A stretch of 64,000 nt of DNA. It comes from Rhizobium rhododendri (GTDB lineage Bacteria; Pseudomonadota; Alphaproteobacteria; Rhizobiales; Rhizobiaceae). Made by a program: the position numbers and the translations under genes. This document shows positions 36,931 through 45,437 of this stretch, piece by piece (positions within the stretch are counted from its first letter, which is position 1; each line of letters begins with the position of its first letter). The stretch covers positions 434,001 to 498,000 of the forward strand of contig NZ_CP117268.1 of NCBI RefSeq assembly GCF_007000325.2. Reading direction: 5' to 3'. The notes beneath the pieces are model-generated. The model searched no databases and had not been told where the DNA came from. It was given only the letters and a program-made list of their open reading frames with translations.

Positions 36931-37359
36931 CTAGTCGATCGGGGGCGGGAATTCATAGGGATCCAGTTGCTGCCCCGAAATTGCCGAAAGTAAATCGCGC
37001 AGCAAAGAGATTGATGACAAGCCGCGAGCAAGCGGCCCCTCCGTCGGATCAAACGGCGAACTGATCTCACGTTCCGCTTCTCTCCCCCAAGTTGTTCCAG
37101 AAGGCGCGACGCGCAGCGGGATGGGGCGCCGAGAGCCTTTGTAGAAATGGGGTATTCGCTGTCGCGTACAATCGATCGAGACAAATAGCATTGGATGACG
37201 TGCCTGCAATGCATCCGCCGCCGCCTTCCAATCAGTCACGAGAGTTCGACCTTTTATCTCTGCGACGATACAGAAATGCTTGGGACAACTATGATCGAAG
37301 AGCCAGAAGAAGTCCTCAACGACGCCAAGCGGTCGCGCTACGTCGAAATCGGTATCCAA
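36931..37359 (-). pseudogene. fragment of a condensation-domain acyltransferase-like protein
   Basis: 142 residues resemble the start of an NRPS-type condensation or PapA-like protein: VARPLGVVEDFFWLFDHSCP, a DWKAAADALQARHPMLFVSI segment and FDPTEGPLARG. Full proteins have about 430 residues and a central HHxxxDG motif, which is absent. The frame then jumps to SLLRDLLSAISGQ, which in homologues lies beyond the HHxxxDG motif, and stops. An internal deletion and loss of the C-terminal half are the simplest reading. No adenylation or carrier domain is near. Confidence 0.55.
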
Positions 37360-37581
37360 GACGCTATCCCTTTCATTCTCGTCATCGGATTCTTATTGGC
37401 TGTAAGAAAGTGCTTGGATTGCAGTTGACCCAGTGAAGCCTCCGCCGAAACGCGACCACGTTTTGGACATCGCGCCTGCTACAGCCCCGCCACCATGGCG
37501 CGGCGATCACGAATCACTGTGGTGGAGACGCTGCTCGCTCACTGCCGTGCCTGACAGCGCTCCTGAGTAATCGCCCAGTCT

Positions 37582-38409
37582 TCAGTCGGTGGCATTCCAG
37601 TCACACGCAAACGGGGGATTGACGAAGCGTTGGTCCTTGGGGAGGGAGGCTATCAAAGAGAGGTCTTCGTCATCCAGCCGGATCGATGCCGCCGCGAGAT
37701 TGGCCTTTTGGGTCTCGGTTCGTCCAGCCTTCGGGATCGCGATCACCCCGTCCTGGCCAAGGAGCCAGGCGATAGCAACTTGCGACGCGCTAACATTGTG
37801 TTTCCGGCCAATCGACTGCAGGGTCGTATCGCTCGCCGCGCGGCCCTGCGCCAAAGGGGCATAAGCGGTCAGCGCAATTCCCTTGGCGCGCAGGTACTGA
37901 AGCATGGGCGCCTGCGACAGATACGGATGGTACTCGATTTGATGAACCGCGATCGGAACCTGTATGTCTTCCACAACGTGCCGGATCATTGGCATGTTGA
38001 AATTGCACACGCCGATTGCTCTCGCGAAGCCATGTTCACGAAGACGGCCCATGGCAGTCAGGGTCGCCGCAATGTCCATGTCCGCCGACGGCCAATGCAC
38101 GAGAAAAAGATCGACATAGTCCATCTTCAGCTTTTCGAGGCTAGTCGCGAAGGCTCGCTGCAAAGCACCCGGCGCCAGTTGATCGTGCCAAACCTTGGTC
38201 GTGACGAAGAGTTCGCGGCGATGAATGCCTGAGCCTGCAATCGCCGTACCGACCGCCGCCTCATTTTCATACATTGCCGCGGTATCAATATGCCGATATC
38301 CGAGCGAAAGCGCGCTTTCCACCGCCGGTTGCGCGCCGGCACCCGGCATCCGGAACGTTCCGAGGCCAAGACGAGGTATCGTCACACCTTGCGTTTCGAT
38401 CGTGTCCAT
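37582..38409 (-). CDS. aldo/keto reductase
   Basis: 275 residues; TIM-barrel NADPH-dependent reductase. The catalytic tetrad is Asp42 and Tyr47 (HIDTAAMYENE), Lys72 (TTKVW) and His105 (FLVHWP). Cofactor-binding IPKAGRTETQKANLAA is at the C-terminus. The start at 38409 follows GGAAGGAAAA. It is close to the 2,5-diketo-gluconate reductase or DkgB group, but the substrate is unknown. It is the last gene of a three-gene unit with the NmrA-like and serine hydrolase genes, opposite a LysR regulator. Confidence 0.92.
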   Translation of the reverse strand: MDTIETQGVTIPRLGLGTFRMPGAGAQPAVESALSLGYRHIDTAAMYENEAAVGTAIAGSGIHRRELFVTTKVWHDQLAPGALQRAFATSLEKLKMDYVDLFLVHWPSADMDIAATLTAMGRLREHGFARAIGVCNFNMPMIRHVVEDIQVPIAVHQIEYHPYLSQAPMLQYLRAKGIALTAYAPLAQGRAASDTTLQSIGRKHNVSASQVAIAWLLGQDGVIAIPKAGRTETQKANLAAASIRLDDEDLSLIASLPKDQRFVNPPFACDWNATD

Positions 38410-38480
38410 TGGATATTTTCCTTCCACAACAACAAAGCTGGAGATGCAGGTGGGCGCCCCCCTGCATCCTAATCGTTCGA

Positions 38481-39362
38481 TCAGGCGCGATCGTCTGTGT
38501 TGTCACCGGCCACGAGTGCGTCCACGACCTGCTGCAGCGAGGTGTTTCCCTTTTCCGCCAGGCGACCGCTGTCCTTGAACTCGATCCAGCTTTCATTGAA
38601 GCCGTCGAGCATGCGAATACGCGGCGTCGGGTTCTTCATCCCCTGCGAGCGGAACAGCTCCTCCCAAGTTGCGCGGTTGACAATTTCGACCTTCACCGGC
38701 CTGTTGAGCGCCACTGCGAAGGCTTGCGCGAGGTCATCTGGCGATACCCGTTGAGCAGCCTCCAACTCGACGACGCGTTTTCCGGTCCAATCCTGCTGGA
38801 TCAGCTCTGCCGCCAGGATGCCGATGTCCTTCGTTGCGATCATCGGGAACTTTTTGTCCGCGGGCTGCAGGAAGCTGTGAAGAATGCCAGTGTCGCGGGC
38901 CGTGCCTAAGTCCCAAAGTGCATTTTCCATGAACCATGCGGGTCGGAGGAAGGTGACAGGCAGGTCAAGCTCGTTAAGGGCATTTTCCAGCATCGTGCGC
39001 TGGGACAGCAGATTGTCCTCTTTCGCGTCTGCGCCGATCGTCGACAGGCAGAGGACCTTTTTCGGGCGTGCGGTCTTTAGAGCGGCGACGACACTGTCGA
39101 TCACCTTTTGCGCTTCGGGATAGCCAGGCTCAGGGTCGAACTCGGACGGCGGAAGAATGAAGACGGCCTCAGTGCCGGCAAAGGCCGCCGAAAGCGCCTT
39201 TCCGTCTCCCATCTCGGCTAGAGCGACATCGCAGCCGAGAGCGGCCCACGAAGTGCCCTTGGCCTGATCGCGAACGATCGCACGGACGGCTTTGCCGTTG
39301 GCGAGCAGAGTCCGCGCAAGAGCGCCGCCGACTTTGCCGGTGATTCCAGTGATTGCGTACAT
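38481..39362 (-). CDS. NmrA-like NAD(P)-binding protein
   Basis: 293 residues. The N-terminal Rossmann motif AITGITGKVGGALA (GxxGxxG) and VLCLSTIGADAKEDN define the atypical SDR/NmrA family, which lacks the usual YxxxK pair. Members act as redox sensors or as NAD(P)H:quinone-type reductases (YtfG-like). It lies 71 bp upstream of the aldo/keto reductase in one unit, so both may belong to an electrophile or quinone response. Confidence 0.88.
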   Translation of the reverse strand: MYAITGITGKVGGALARTLLANGKAVRAIVRDQAKGTSWAALGCDVALAEMGDGKALSAAFAGTEAVFILPPSEFDPEPGYPEAQKVIDSVVAALKTARPKKVLCLSTIGADAKEDNLLSQRTMLENALNELDLPVTFLRPAWFMENALWDLGTARDTGILHSFLQPADKKFPMIATKDIGILAAELIQQDWTGKRVVELEAAQRVSPDDLAQAFAVALNRPVKVEIVNRATWEELFRSQGMKNPTPRIRMLDGFNESWIEFKDSGRLAEKGNTSLQQVVDALVAGDNTDDRA

Positions 39363-39392
39363 GTCTGATTTTCCATTCAGAAAGAGGAGAGA

Positions 39393-40673
39393 TTAAGCGA
39401 GCCCGTCATAGAGCCCGCGTTCGAAGTCGCCGTAGAGAGCAACGACGCGGTCGTCATAGAAAGGAAGAAGCTGCGTAAAGAGGGACCCAGTCACCCGGCG
39501 AACCGGATCAATCCAGAAGTAGCAATTGAGTAGCCCAGCCCAGGATGCACTGCCTGCGGAGCGGCCGTGTGGCCCAGCCTCAGTGTTGATGTCGAAAGAG
39601 TAGCCCCATTTGTGCTTCTGATACGGGAACTGATCGAAGCTGTTCGAATAGGCCGGTGCGGCCGACTCCATCTTGCGAACATTCAGATCCCCGATCTGGT
39701 TCTGCATCATCATCGCGACGGTCTCAGGCTTGAGCATCTGAACCCCGTTCAACTTGCCTCCATGGAGCAATGCCTGAAGGAGCATCATGTAGTCTTGCGG
39801 GGTGCTGTATGCGCCGCCACCGCCCATGAAAAATTCCGGCCTCTGAGGCATCTCGAACGGCATTGCTTTCAAGCCGCCATCAGTCTCTCTGCTGAAACAT
39901 GTCGCGACACGGCGCTTCTGCTCGCTGCTGATCAGAAATCCCGAATCCTTCATTCCGAGAGGCGCAAAAATGTTCTCCCGGAAATAGACTTCCAACGACT
40001 GATCGCTGACAGCTTCGACCAGCTTACCAGTCCAGTCCATGCTGATGCCGTACTGCCATCGTTCCCCCGGCTCGAATTCGAGCGGCACATTGAAGGCGGC
40101 GTTCTGGCAGGTTGCGATATCGGGTAAACCGGTGGCGGTCTCGTAGCGCACTATCACATCGCTCCAGTTCGCATAGGTGTAGCCGGAGGTATGCGTCAGA
40201 AGGTGATGAACCTTGATTGAGTTCTTGGCGGAACGCAGCTGTGGCTGACCGTTGGCATCAAAACCTACCAGAATTTTGGGTGCAGCAAGCTGCGGCAGGT
40301 ATTTCGATGCGTCATCATCCAGCTTGAGGCGGCCCTGCTCAACCAGCTGCATGCATGCTGTCGCTGTGATCGCCTTCGTCATCGACAAAAGCCAAAAGAC
40401 CGTGTCAGGCCGCATTGCGGTACCGGTGTCCACGTTTGCCTTGCCGAAAAGGCCTTCGTAGACGATTCCCTTCTGCGTTGCAGCCATAGCGACCGCACCA
40501 GCGACCGTGCGGTCATTGACTGCCTTCTCTATCGCGGCATCGATCGAGTTAAACTTCGCATTTTTGAGGCGCGGGCTTTGGCTGGCCGCCTGAACAGCGC
40601 TTGCCCCAAGACATGCCGCGGCGGCGGCCATGGTGCCGCGTGTCAGCACCGCTCTTCTCGTGATCTCACTCAT
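39393..40673 (-). CDS. serine hydrolase of the class C beta-lactamase/esterase family
   Basis: 426 residues. A Tat-like signal is suggested at the N-terminus (TRRAVLTRGTMAAAAACLGA). The active site is Ser97-Met-Thr-Lys100 and the Tyr208-Gly-Ile motif; a GGGGAYSTPQDYMML segment follows. These belong to the EstB or penicillin-binding-protein-like esterases rather than true lactamases, as the usual KTG box is not evident (HGRSAGSASWAG is at that place). It is the first gene of the operon that diverges from the LysR regulator, and is probably exported. Confidence 0.88.
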   Translation of the reverse strand: MSEITRRAVLTRGTMAAAAACLGASAVQAASQSPRLKNAKFNSIDAAIEKAVNDRTVAGAVAMAATQKGIVYEGLFGKANVDTGTAMRPDTVFWLLSMTKAITATACMQLVEQGRLKLDDDASKYLPQLAAPKILVGFDANGQPQLRSAKNSIKVHHLLTHTSGYTYANWSDVIVRYETATGLPDIATCQNAAFNVPLEFEPGERWQYGISMDWTGKLVEAVSDQSLEVYFRENIFAPLGMKDSGFLISSEQKRRVATCFSRETDGGLKAMPFEMPQRPEFFMGGGGAYSTPQDYMMLLQALLHGGKLNGVQMLKPETVAMMMQNQIGDLNVRKMESAAPAYSNSFDQFPYQKHKWGYSFDINTEAGPHGRSAGSASWAGLLNCYFWIDPVRRVTGSLFTQLLPFYDDRVVALYGDFERGLYDGLA

Positions 40674-40783
40674 GATTGTTTACCTTGAATCCAGACGGAT
40701 CGCGGGTCTGGTAAACCGCTCGCCTTCGAAAGGCTGACGGCGAATACCTACCAACAGCCGAGCCATGCTAAAAGATCATAATA

Positions 40784-40800
40784 GTCATATTCAAAATGAC
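40784..40800. promoter_or_regulatory. LysR-type operator in divergent region
   Basis: GTCAT-ATTCAAA-ATGAC is a perfect inverted repeat of the T-N11-A type that LysR regulators bind. It lies between the divergent LysR gene and the serine hydrolase operon, 45 bp before the LysR start. Confidence 0.55.
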
Positions 40801-40845
40801 AAAAAATCACTGTTATTCGTTTTCCCGGAATGCGAAAGCTTTGTC

Positions 40846-41760
40846 ATGAGCTTCGACGGACGTCTTCTTACTGGGGTAAGTGTATTCTTGGCAGTTGCCG
40901 ACGCCGGCAATTTTGCCAAGGCCGCGGACGTATTGGGAGTGACCCCTTCCGGCATCAGCCGAGCAATCGGACGACTGGAAACAAGGATGGGCGTGCGTCT
41001 CTTCGACCGCACACCCCGTTCTGTCGCGCTGACCGAAGAGGGTCGTTTGTTTCGTCTACAAGCGGTGCCGCTCGTGGCGGGCCTGGAAGAAGCGGCTGCG
41101 ACCGCCTCGGGATCGGCAGCAGCGGTCGGCGGGAGGCTGCGCGTATCGATCGACCCTTGGTTTGCAAGGATGGTATTAGCGCCCCAGCTTCCGCGGTTCA
41201 CCGAGAAATATCCGGATCTGAAAATCGATCTTATGACGACGAACGCCCGTGACGACATGATGAGCGGGTTCGATGTGGCCGTCCGATTTGGATCGACCAA
41301 TGCCGGGTCACTCATCGCAAGAAAGCTTCTGGATATCCGCGTCATCACGTGCGCGGCCCCCGCCTATCTCGAGAAATTCGGCGAGCCGGTCCGGCCGGAG
41401 GAGATAGGTGGACACGAAGTTATTCTGTTCCGAGACCCCGAGACCGGCCGAGCTTTCCCTTGGGAATTTCATCGAGGTGGTGAAGTTGTCAGCGTAAAAG
41501 TCGTCGGCAGGATAATTTTTGACGACCCATCCGCCGCGATCGCCGCCTGCATTGCCGGCCAAGGTATCTTTCAGAGCCTGGAGATCGGTTTGGATCCCTG
41601 GCTGAAAGGCGGCGGACTAAGACAAATTCTCAAAGACTGGTCGGACGAACATTATCCCCTCTACGCGTACCATCCAGCGCGCCATCTGCCGCCGGCAAAG
41701 GTCAGAGCTTTCCTCGATTTTGTGCAGCAGGTCGCCAAGGAGAAAGCGCGCGACGGCTGA
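40846..41760 (+). CDS. LysR-family transcriptional regulator
   Basis: 304 residues. Winged HTH at the N-terminus (FLAVADAGNFAKAADVLGVT, PSGISRAIGRLETRMGVRLF) and a full effector domain (LRVSIDPWFARMVLAPQLPR, FDVAVRFG). The ATG at 40846 with a purine-rich site is used instead of a longer frame start at 40765, which would overlap the operator. It probably controls the divergent three-gene operon, as is usual for this family. The inducer is unknown. Confidence 0.92.
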   Translation: MSFDGRLLTGVSVFLAVADAGNFAKAADVLGVTPSGISRAIGRLETRMGVRLFDRTPRSVALTEEGRLFRLQAVPLVAGLEEAAATASGSAAAVGGRLRVSIDPWFARMVLAPQLPRFTEKYPDLKIDLMTTNARDDMMSGFDVAVRFGSTNAGSLIARKLLDIRVITCAAPAYLEKFGEPVRPEEIGGHEVILFRDPETGRAFPWEFHRGGEVVSVKVVGRIIFDDPSAAIAACIAGQGIFQSLEIGLDPWLKGGGLRQILKDWSDEHYPLYAYHPARHLPPAKVRAFLDFVQQVAKEKARDG

Positions 41761-42096
41761 GCGAAAGAAGATGATTGCGGGGGCTGTTAGAGAAATCCTT
41801 GTTTTTGCACAACACGGTGCGGTCAGAGCTGCGGACCCTGATTTTCACGCAGATGAATTGAAATATTTGCCCGGGGATACGCAGCTGTGGCCACATACGG
41901 CGTATGCGGCGCGGCGTTGGCAACGGTTCAGTTCAGTACGGGACTATCCTTAAGTCGGGGTTTTTTAGTCACTGGAAGGGTCTTCAGTCTCTTAAATCGC
42001 CGAGAATTGAAAAACGCGGTTCGATACCTTTTAAGGCGATGAGAGGCCCCGAAAGCGGCCTCCCATTTCACGAAGTTAATCAGACGAGCGCCGTCG
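41761..42096. other. intergenic with dispersed motif and hairpin
   Basis: It contains GGTTCGATACCTTTTAAGGC (42019-42038) followed by a hairpin GAGGCC-CCGAAAGC-GGCCTC (about 42041-42062). The same order of motif then hairpin occurs at 44071-44143. No gene is supported. Confidence 0.45.
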
Positions 42097-42625
42097 TTAG
42101 TCAACGGCGAAGTCGGTCGAGAACGAGACGGTGCGCCATTCGGAGAGAATGGCAGCGTCTTGTGCGTGCTTTTTCTCGATCGCGGCGACCGTGTCGCTAC
42201 CGAGCGGCAGGCGGACCGGCGGATTGGGGGCGTCAGTGAAGGCGATGAGCGCCTCTGCCAGCTTTTGAGGGTTGCCGGGTTGATTATGGCTGAGACCGGC
42301 GGTCTATGGTTCGCACCTTGCCGGAAGTGTCTGCATAATCGCCGATGATATTACCGCTGACGGACAAGGATGAGCTGTCGAGGAAGTCGGTGCTGAAATA
42401 GCCCGGCTCGATGACGGTGACTTGAATGCCAAGCGGTGCAAGTTCGTCATGTAGAGCCTCGCTCAGCCCTTCGACCGCGAATTTCGTTGGGTAAACATCG
42501 AAGCCAGCGACGCCGCGATAGCCGCCGATCGACGAGATATTCAGGATGCGGCCGGAACGTGCCCGGCGCATGAAGGGCAGGACGGCGCGGGTTACGTTGA
42601 GGAGGCCAAAGTTGACCTTAGTCAA
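42097..42625 (-). pseudogene. short-chain dehydrogenase/reductase, truncated and frameshifted
   Basis: The first frame begins in the middle of an SDR (LLNVTRAVLPFMRRARSGRI, the NISSIGG motif, and the catalytic YPTK in FDVYPTKFAVEG). It loses frame near 42300. The C-terminal part continues in another frame (GNPQKLAEALIAFTDAPNPP, VRLPLGSDTVAAIEKKHA) to TAA at 42097-42099. About 90 N-terminal residues including the cofactor-binding glycines are absent. The gene is dead. Confidence 0.75.
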
Positions 42626-42973
42626 TGCCGGAACTGACTTCTGCCGTCACAGCCAACCCGGCCATACGGCAGGTTCGAGGAAGCTCGAGGGTATTTTAGG
42701 ATGTTCTTGAAGGGGCTCCCGAGTTATGGCGCGACAATGACAGCAAGAATGAGCCGAGCTTGCTGTCCGGATGCGTGCTCGGCGACGAGGAGGCTGCATT
42801 TTTTTGTGACTGCAATCGTCCACATCCTCACAGTTCCAGTTCTGTGGGGTCATCTCGATAGCAGGGGCCGCGAGATCGAAACGAGGTCGTTCCACCAGGG
42901 CTCCTCTAGTTGTCTCTATGATCCACTGGATATTCACCCGGGATGCGCTAACTGATCCGACGTGGGGCAGTTT
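42626..42973. other. intergenic, no supported gene
   Basis: No gene is supported. It ends in the ribosome site (AGGAG, 42974-42978) of the next gene. Confidence 0.35.
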
Positions 42974-42983
42974 AGGAGAGAAA

Positions 42984-43259
42984 GTGAAAAAGCTAATATT
43001 GGTGTTCACCGCTATAACCAGCTGTATGTCCGCCTCAGCCAGTTACGCCATGCCTGCGGCCGGTCTTTCGGTCGCTCAATCGAACTCGGTTGTTTTGGTT
43101 GACCGTGAGTGTGGCCCGCGTCGCCATCTTGGACGCGACGGCCGTTGCATTCGGAATGGCCCACCACCGCCACCGCCGCGTCGCCATCTCAACCATCCGC
43201 GCCCTGGCGATGATCGTGGCTTGCCACCACCGCCGCCGCCACCCGGCGACGACAACTAA
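42984..43259 (+). CDS. small secreted Pro-rich protein, GCG_CRPN type
   Basis: 91 residues from GTG 42984, with AGGAG upstream. The signal peptide is KKLILVFTAITSCMSASASY with cleavage near SYA-MP. The mature part has the rhizobial GCG_CRPN-like core (LVDRECGPRRHLGRDGRCIR then N) and ends in a poly-proline region (PPPPPPRRHLNHPRPGDDRG, PPPPPPPGDDN). The first Gly-Cys-Gly is altered to Glu-Cys-Gly. It is exported to the periplasm or outside, with unknown function. A decayed paralogue follows 230 bp downstream. Confidence 0.7.
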   Translation: MKKLILVFTAITSCMSASASYAMPAAGLSVAQSNSVVLVDRECGPRRHLGRDGRCIRNGPPPPPPRRHLNHPRPGDDRGLPPPPPPPGDDN

Positions 43260-43266
43260 AAGAGAT

Positions 43267-43286
43267 GGCCCCGCCTAGTCGGGGCC
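43267..43286 (+). terminator. hairpin after the secreted protein gene
   Basis: GGCCCCG-CCTAGT-CGGGGCC, a perfect seven-pair stem eight bases after the stop codon. There is no T-run. A near-identical hairpin follows the decayed paralogue. Confidence 0.55.
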
Positions 43287-43487
43287 AGACACCGAGCGGC
43301 TTCTTCCATCATGTCGTTTGGACCTCAAAACCTATGTGAACACCTTATGAAAACAATGTTCTTGACTATAGGACTGACCATATAAGGCCTTGCTTCGACC
43401 GCTTCAGTGGCGGTGCCTGGTACCGTTAGCCCAGCGGGCGTGTCATTGTTCGTGCTGCATGTAGACTATGCTTTCGGGCGAGGCTGA
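43287..43487. other. region between the two paralogues
   Basis: It probably holds the eroded 5' end (signal peptide part) of the second copy, but I cannot align it reliably. Confidence 0.3.
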
Positions 43488-43649
43488 CACCTGGGTCCTG
43501 ACGGGCCGTGCTATTTTAATCGTATGCCACCACCCCCGCCGCGGCGGCACTGGAACGGCTATGACGACGAACCACTGCCTGGTTTCAGGCGCGGGCCACC
43601 ACCACGGCCACCGCCGGGGTTTGCACCACCGCCCCCAGGCGATTATTGA
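43488..43649 (+). pseudogene. decayed paralogue of the secreted Pro-rich protein
   Basis: Directly after a TGA, the frame reads HLGPDGPCYFNRMPPPPPRR and HWNGYDDEPLPGF, then PPPRPPPGFAPPPPGDY and a stop. This aligns with HLGRDGRCIRNGPPPPPPRR of the intact gene. The signal peptide and first cysteine are not in frame. Tandem duplication followed by loss of one copy is the simplest history. Confidence 0.65.
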
Positions 43650-43658
43650 TGCGCGGCT

Positions 43659-43678
43659 GGCCCCACTTGTGTGGGGCC
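43659..43678 (+). terminator. hairpin after the decayed paralogue
   Basis: GGCCCCAC-TTGT-GTGGGGCC, a perfect eight-pair stem at the same distance behind its stop as the hairpin of the intact gene. It has kept full pairing although its bases differ from the other copy (for example CCCCAC against CCCCG). Confidence 0.6.
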
Positions 43679-44110
43679 AATTCATCGTATATCTCGCGCA
43701 ACAAGTGCTCCCAGCAACCCTTCTATCCGGATACGTCACGATCCAACTTCACCGGTATCTGCAAGCGTTGGATTAAAACTGATTGGCCACGTGGATAACG
43801 TCACGCATCTGCGATGCCTCATGGTGATTGGCCGAATGCCGAGACAGGCCAATTGCCAAGCAACCGACACCTGCCCGCTGGATGCTCGTTTATCGACCGT
43901 TGTCCGCAGAGGGAAGGGTGTGATAACCCCAAATGGGTTCGTGAGCTGGTAACGCTTGGCGTTTCCCGTATTGGCCTTTTCTCCCGCTCCATCCATCAGC
44001 TGAGCGATCGAGTTGGAGAGCCGCGCAACCCAAAAGATCAATATTTTAGCTTCTCTCGCTACAAGCACGCCAGTTCGAATCCTTTAAAGGCGTGCGTTTC
44101 TAGGTAATTT
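43679..44110. other. intergenic with one dispersed motif copy
   Basis: GTTCGAATCCTTTAAAGGCG (44073-44092) lies within a seven-pair inverted repeat GCACGCC...GGCGTGC (44065-44096). No gene is supported. Confidence 0.45.
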
Positions 44111-44116
44111 CAAAGC

Positions 44117-44143
44117 CGCCAAACTCGACAACAAGGTTTGGCG
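44117..44143 (-). terminator. terminator of the LacI gene
   Basis: CGCCAAAC and GTTTGGCG form an eight-pair stem with an 11-base loop. It lies five bases beyond the LacI stop codon on the minus strand and is followed by a short T-containing stretch (GCTTTGAAATT). Confidence 0.5.
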
Positions 44144-44148
44144 ACTTT

Positions 44149-45207
44149 TCAGAGAGCATCTTTGAGGTTGTCCAATGGGCCAAGGAGTGCAGTACGCGGA
44201 GGAACTAACTGCGATGCAACGAGATGCATCAACGGGTGGGTAGAAGGCTGTTTGATGAGCTCGAAGGCCTTGGAAAGCATCCCTTCTACATCTTGCTTCA
44301 TCATGAACACCGGAAAAGGAAGGAATGAAGCGAAGGGGTCATAGTCAAAGCACCCGACCACCAAATCAGCGAAAAGTTCGTGCGGGTGAGCCGACATGAA
44401 ACGCAGCAAACCCTCGAAGTTGATAGAAGAGTTGACGAACAATGCCCTTGGAAGTTTCCCCGTACGCTGAAAATATGACTCAAAGGCAATCTGCATTGCG
44501 TTCGGAGAGTAGCCGGTAGATTGGGTTCCGTCTTCCACTCCAACGCCGAGCAGTTCACCGCGAGCATCTCGAAACCCTCGTATACGCTCACGCGTGGCGT
44601 GATCGTCACGCCCGCCGAACAGAAAGATCTCGTCAGCTCGCAACGGATCGTCCGCAGGGAAGTGCCGAATAATTGCCTCGGTAAGCGTCCTCGCACCCTG
44701 ATAGTTGTCGCTGATCACCGAGTGGGTCTTCGACCCGGGCAGATCGATATTGACGTGTCTTAACCCTGCGGCTTCGCAGACATCATGCACACCATCAGGG
44801 TCGGTGGCACCGCAAATAAACAGCTCGTCGATTGAATAGGATATGAGATCCTCTGCCGTCTCGCGTTCTTCCTGAGGATCGCGACCCGAGCTTACGACAA
44901 TCGGGCATTGGCCCCGTTGCCGCACGTGCGCTTCAAATGCCTGAGCCATCGACGAAAAATAGCGATTGTCGTAGACCGGAAGCATAAGGCCCACCAAGCC
45001 GGACCTGGAGCTGCGAAGGCCTCGTGCCTGGCGGTTGGCGGTATATTGATGCTTGTCGGCGAGGCCGCGAATGAGCGCCGCCGTACTTTCCTTGATGCGC
45101 CGCTTTTGCCACGTGCCGTTGAGAACCGCACTGACAGTCGAGGCGGAGATTCCCGAAAGCACAGAGAGATCGTAAATCGTGGCCTTTTTCTTGCTGTCGT
45201 CTTTCAT
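44149..45207 (-). CDS. LacI-family regulator of the ketohexose locus
   Basis: 352 residues. N-terminal HTH (ATIYDLSVLSGISASTVSAV) and hinge, then a periplasmic-binding-protein-like effector domain (VGLMLPVYDNRYFSSMAQAF and later IFLFGGRDDHATRERIRGFR). It diverges from the sugar importer and epimerase operon and very likely represses it until a sugar, perhaps D-psicose or a relative, binds. The exact inducer is inference from the neighbouring enzyme. It has its own hairpin after the stop. Confidence 0.88.
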   Translation of the reverse strand: MKDDSKKKATIYDLSVLSGISASTVSAVLNGTWQKRRIKESTAALIRGLADKHQYTANRQARGLRSSRSGLVGLMLPVYDNRYFSSMAQAFEAHVRQRGQCPIVVSSGRDPQEERETAEDLISYSIDELFICGATDPDGVHDVCEAAGLRHVNIDLPGSKTHSVISDNYQGARTLTEAIIRHFPADDPLRADEIFLFGGRDDHATRERIRGFRDARGELLGVGVEDGTQSTGYSPNAMQIAFESYFQRTGKLPRALFVNSSINFEGLLRFMSAHPHELFADLVVGCFDYDPFASFLPFPVFMMKQDVEGMLSKAFELIKQPSTHPLMHLVASQLVPPRTALLGPLDNLKDAL

Positions 45208-45244
45208 GGTCGCTCCTTAATTTTCTCTTATCCTCCGTCCCCTC

Positions 45245-45314
45245 TTGACGAAAGCCCACATTAGATAGATGATATTTGCACCATCGATTGCGCAAAAAGA
45301 AATATCGATTGTGC
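45245..45314 (+). promoter_or_regulatory. promoter and paired operator of sugar importer operon
   Basis: TTGACG (45245-45250) and a weak -10 GATGAT (45268-45273) are followed by two related boxes, ATCGATTGCGC (45283-45293) and ATCGATTGTGC (45304-45314). Their ATCGAT cores are 21 bp apart, two helical turns. This is a plausible binding region for the divergent LacI regulator. Confidence 0.5.
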
Positions 45315-45437
45315 TTCTGGTGGCCCCATCGGGAAGTGGGGAATGAGGTGGCGAAGGCTTCGGCCGTCGTCAGGGATGAGGAGAGGGCGCCTTCGTGGGC
45401 GTCTGCGTGTTCCTGCGGGAACTGTGGAGGAGAAATA

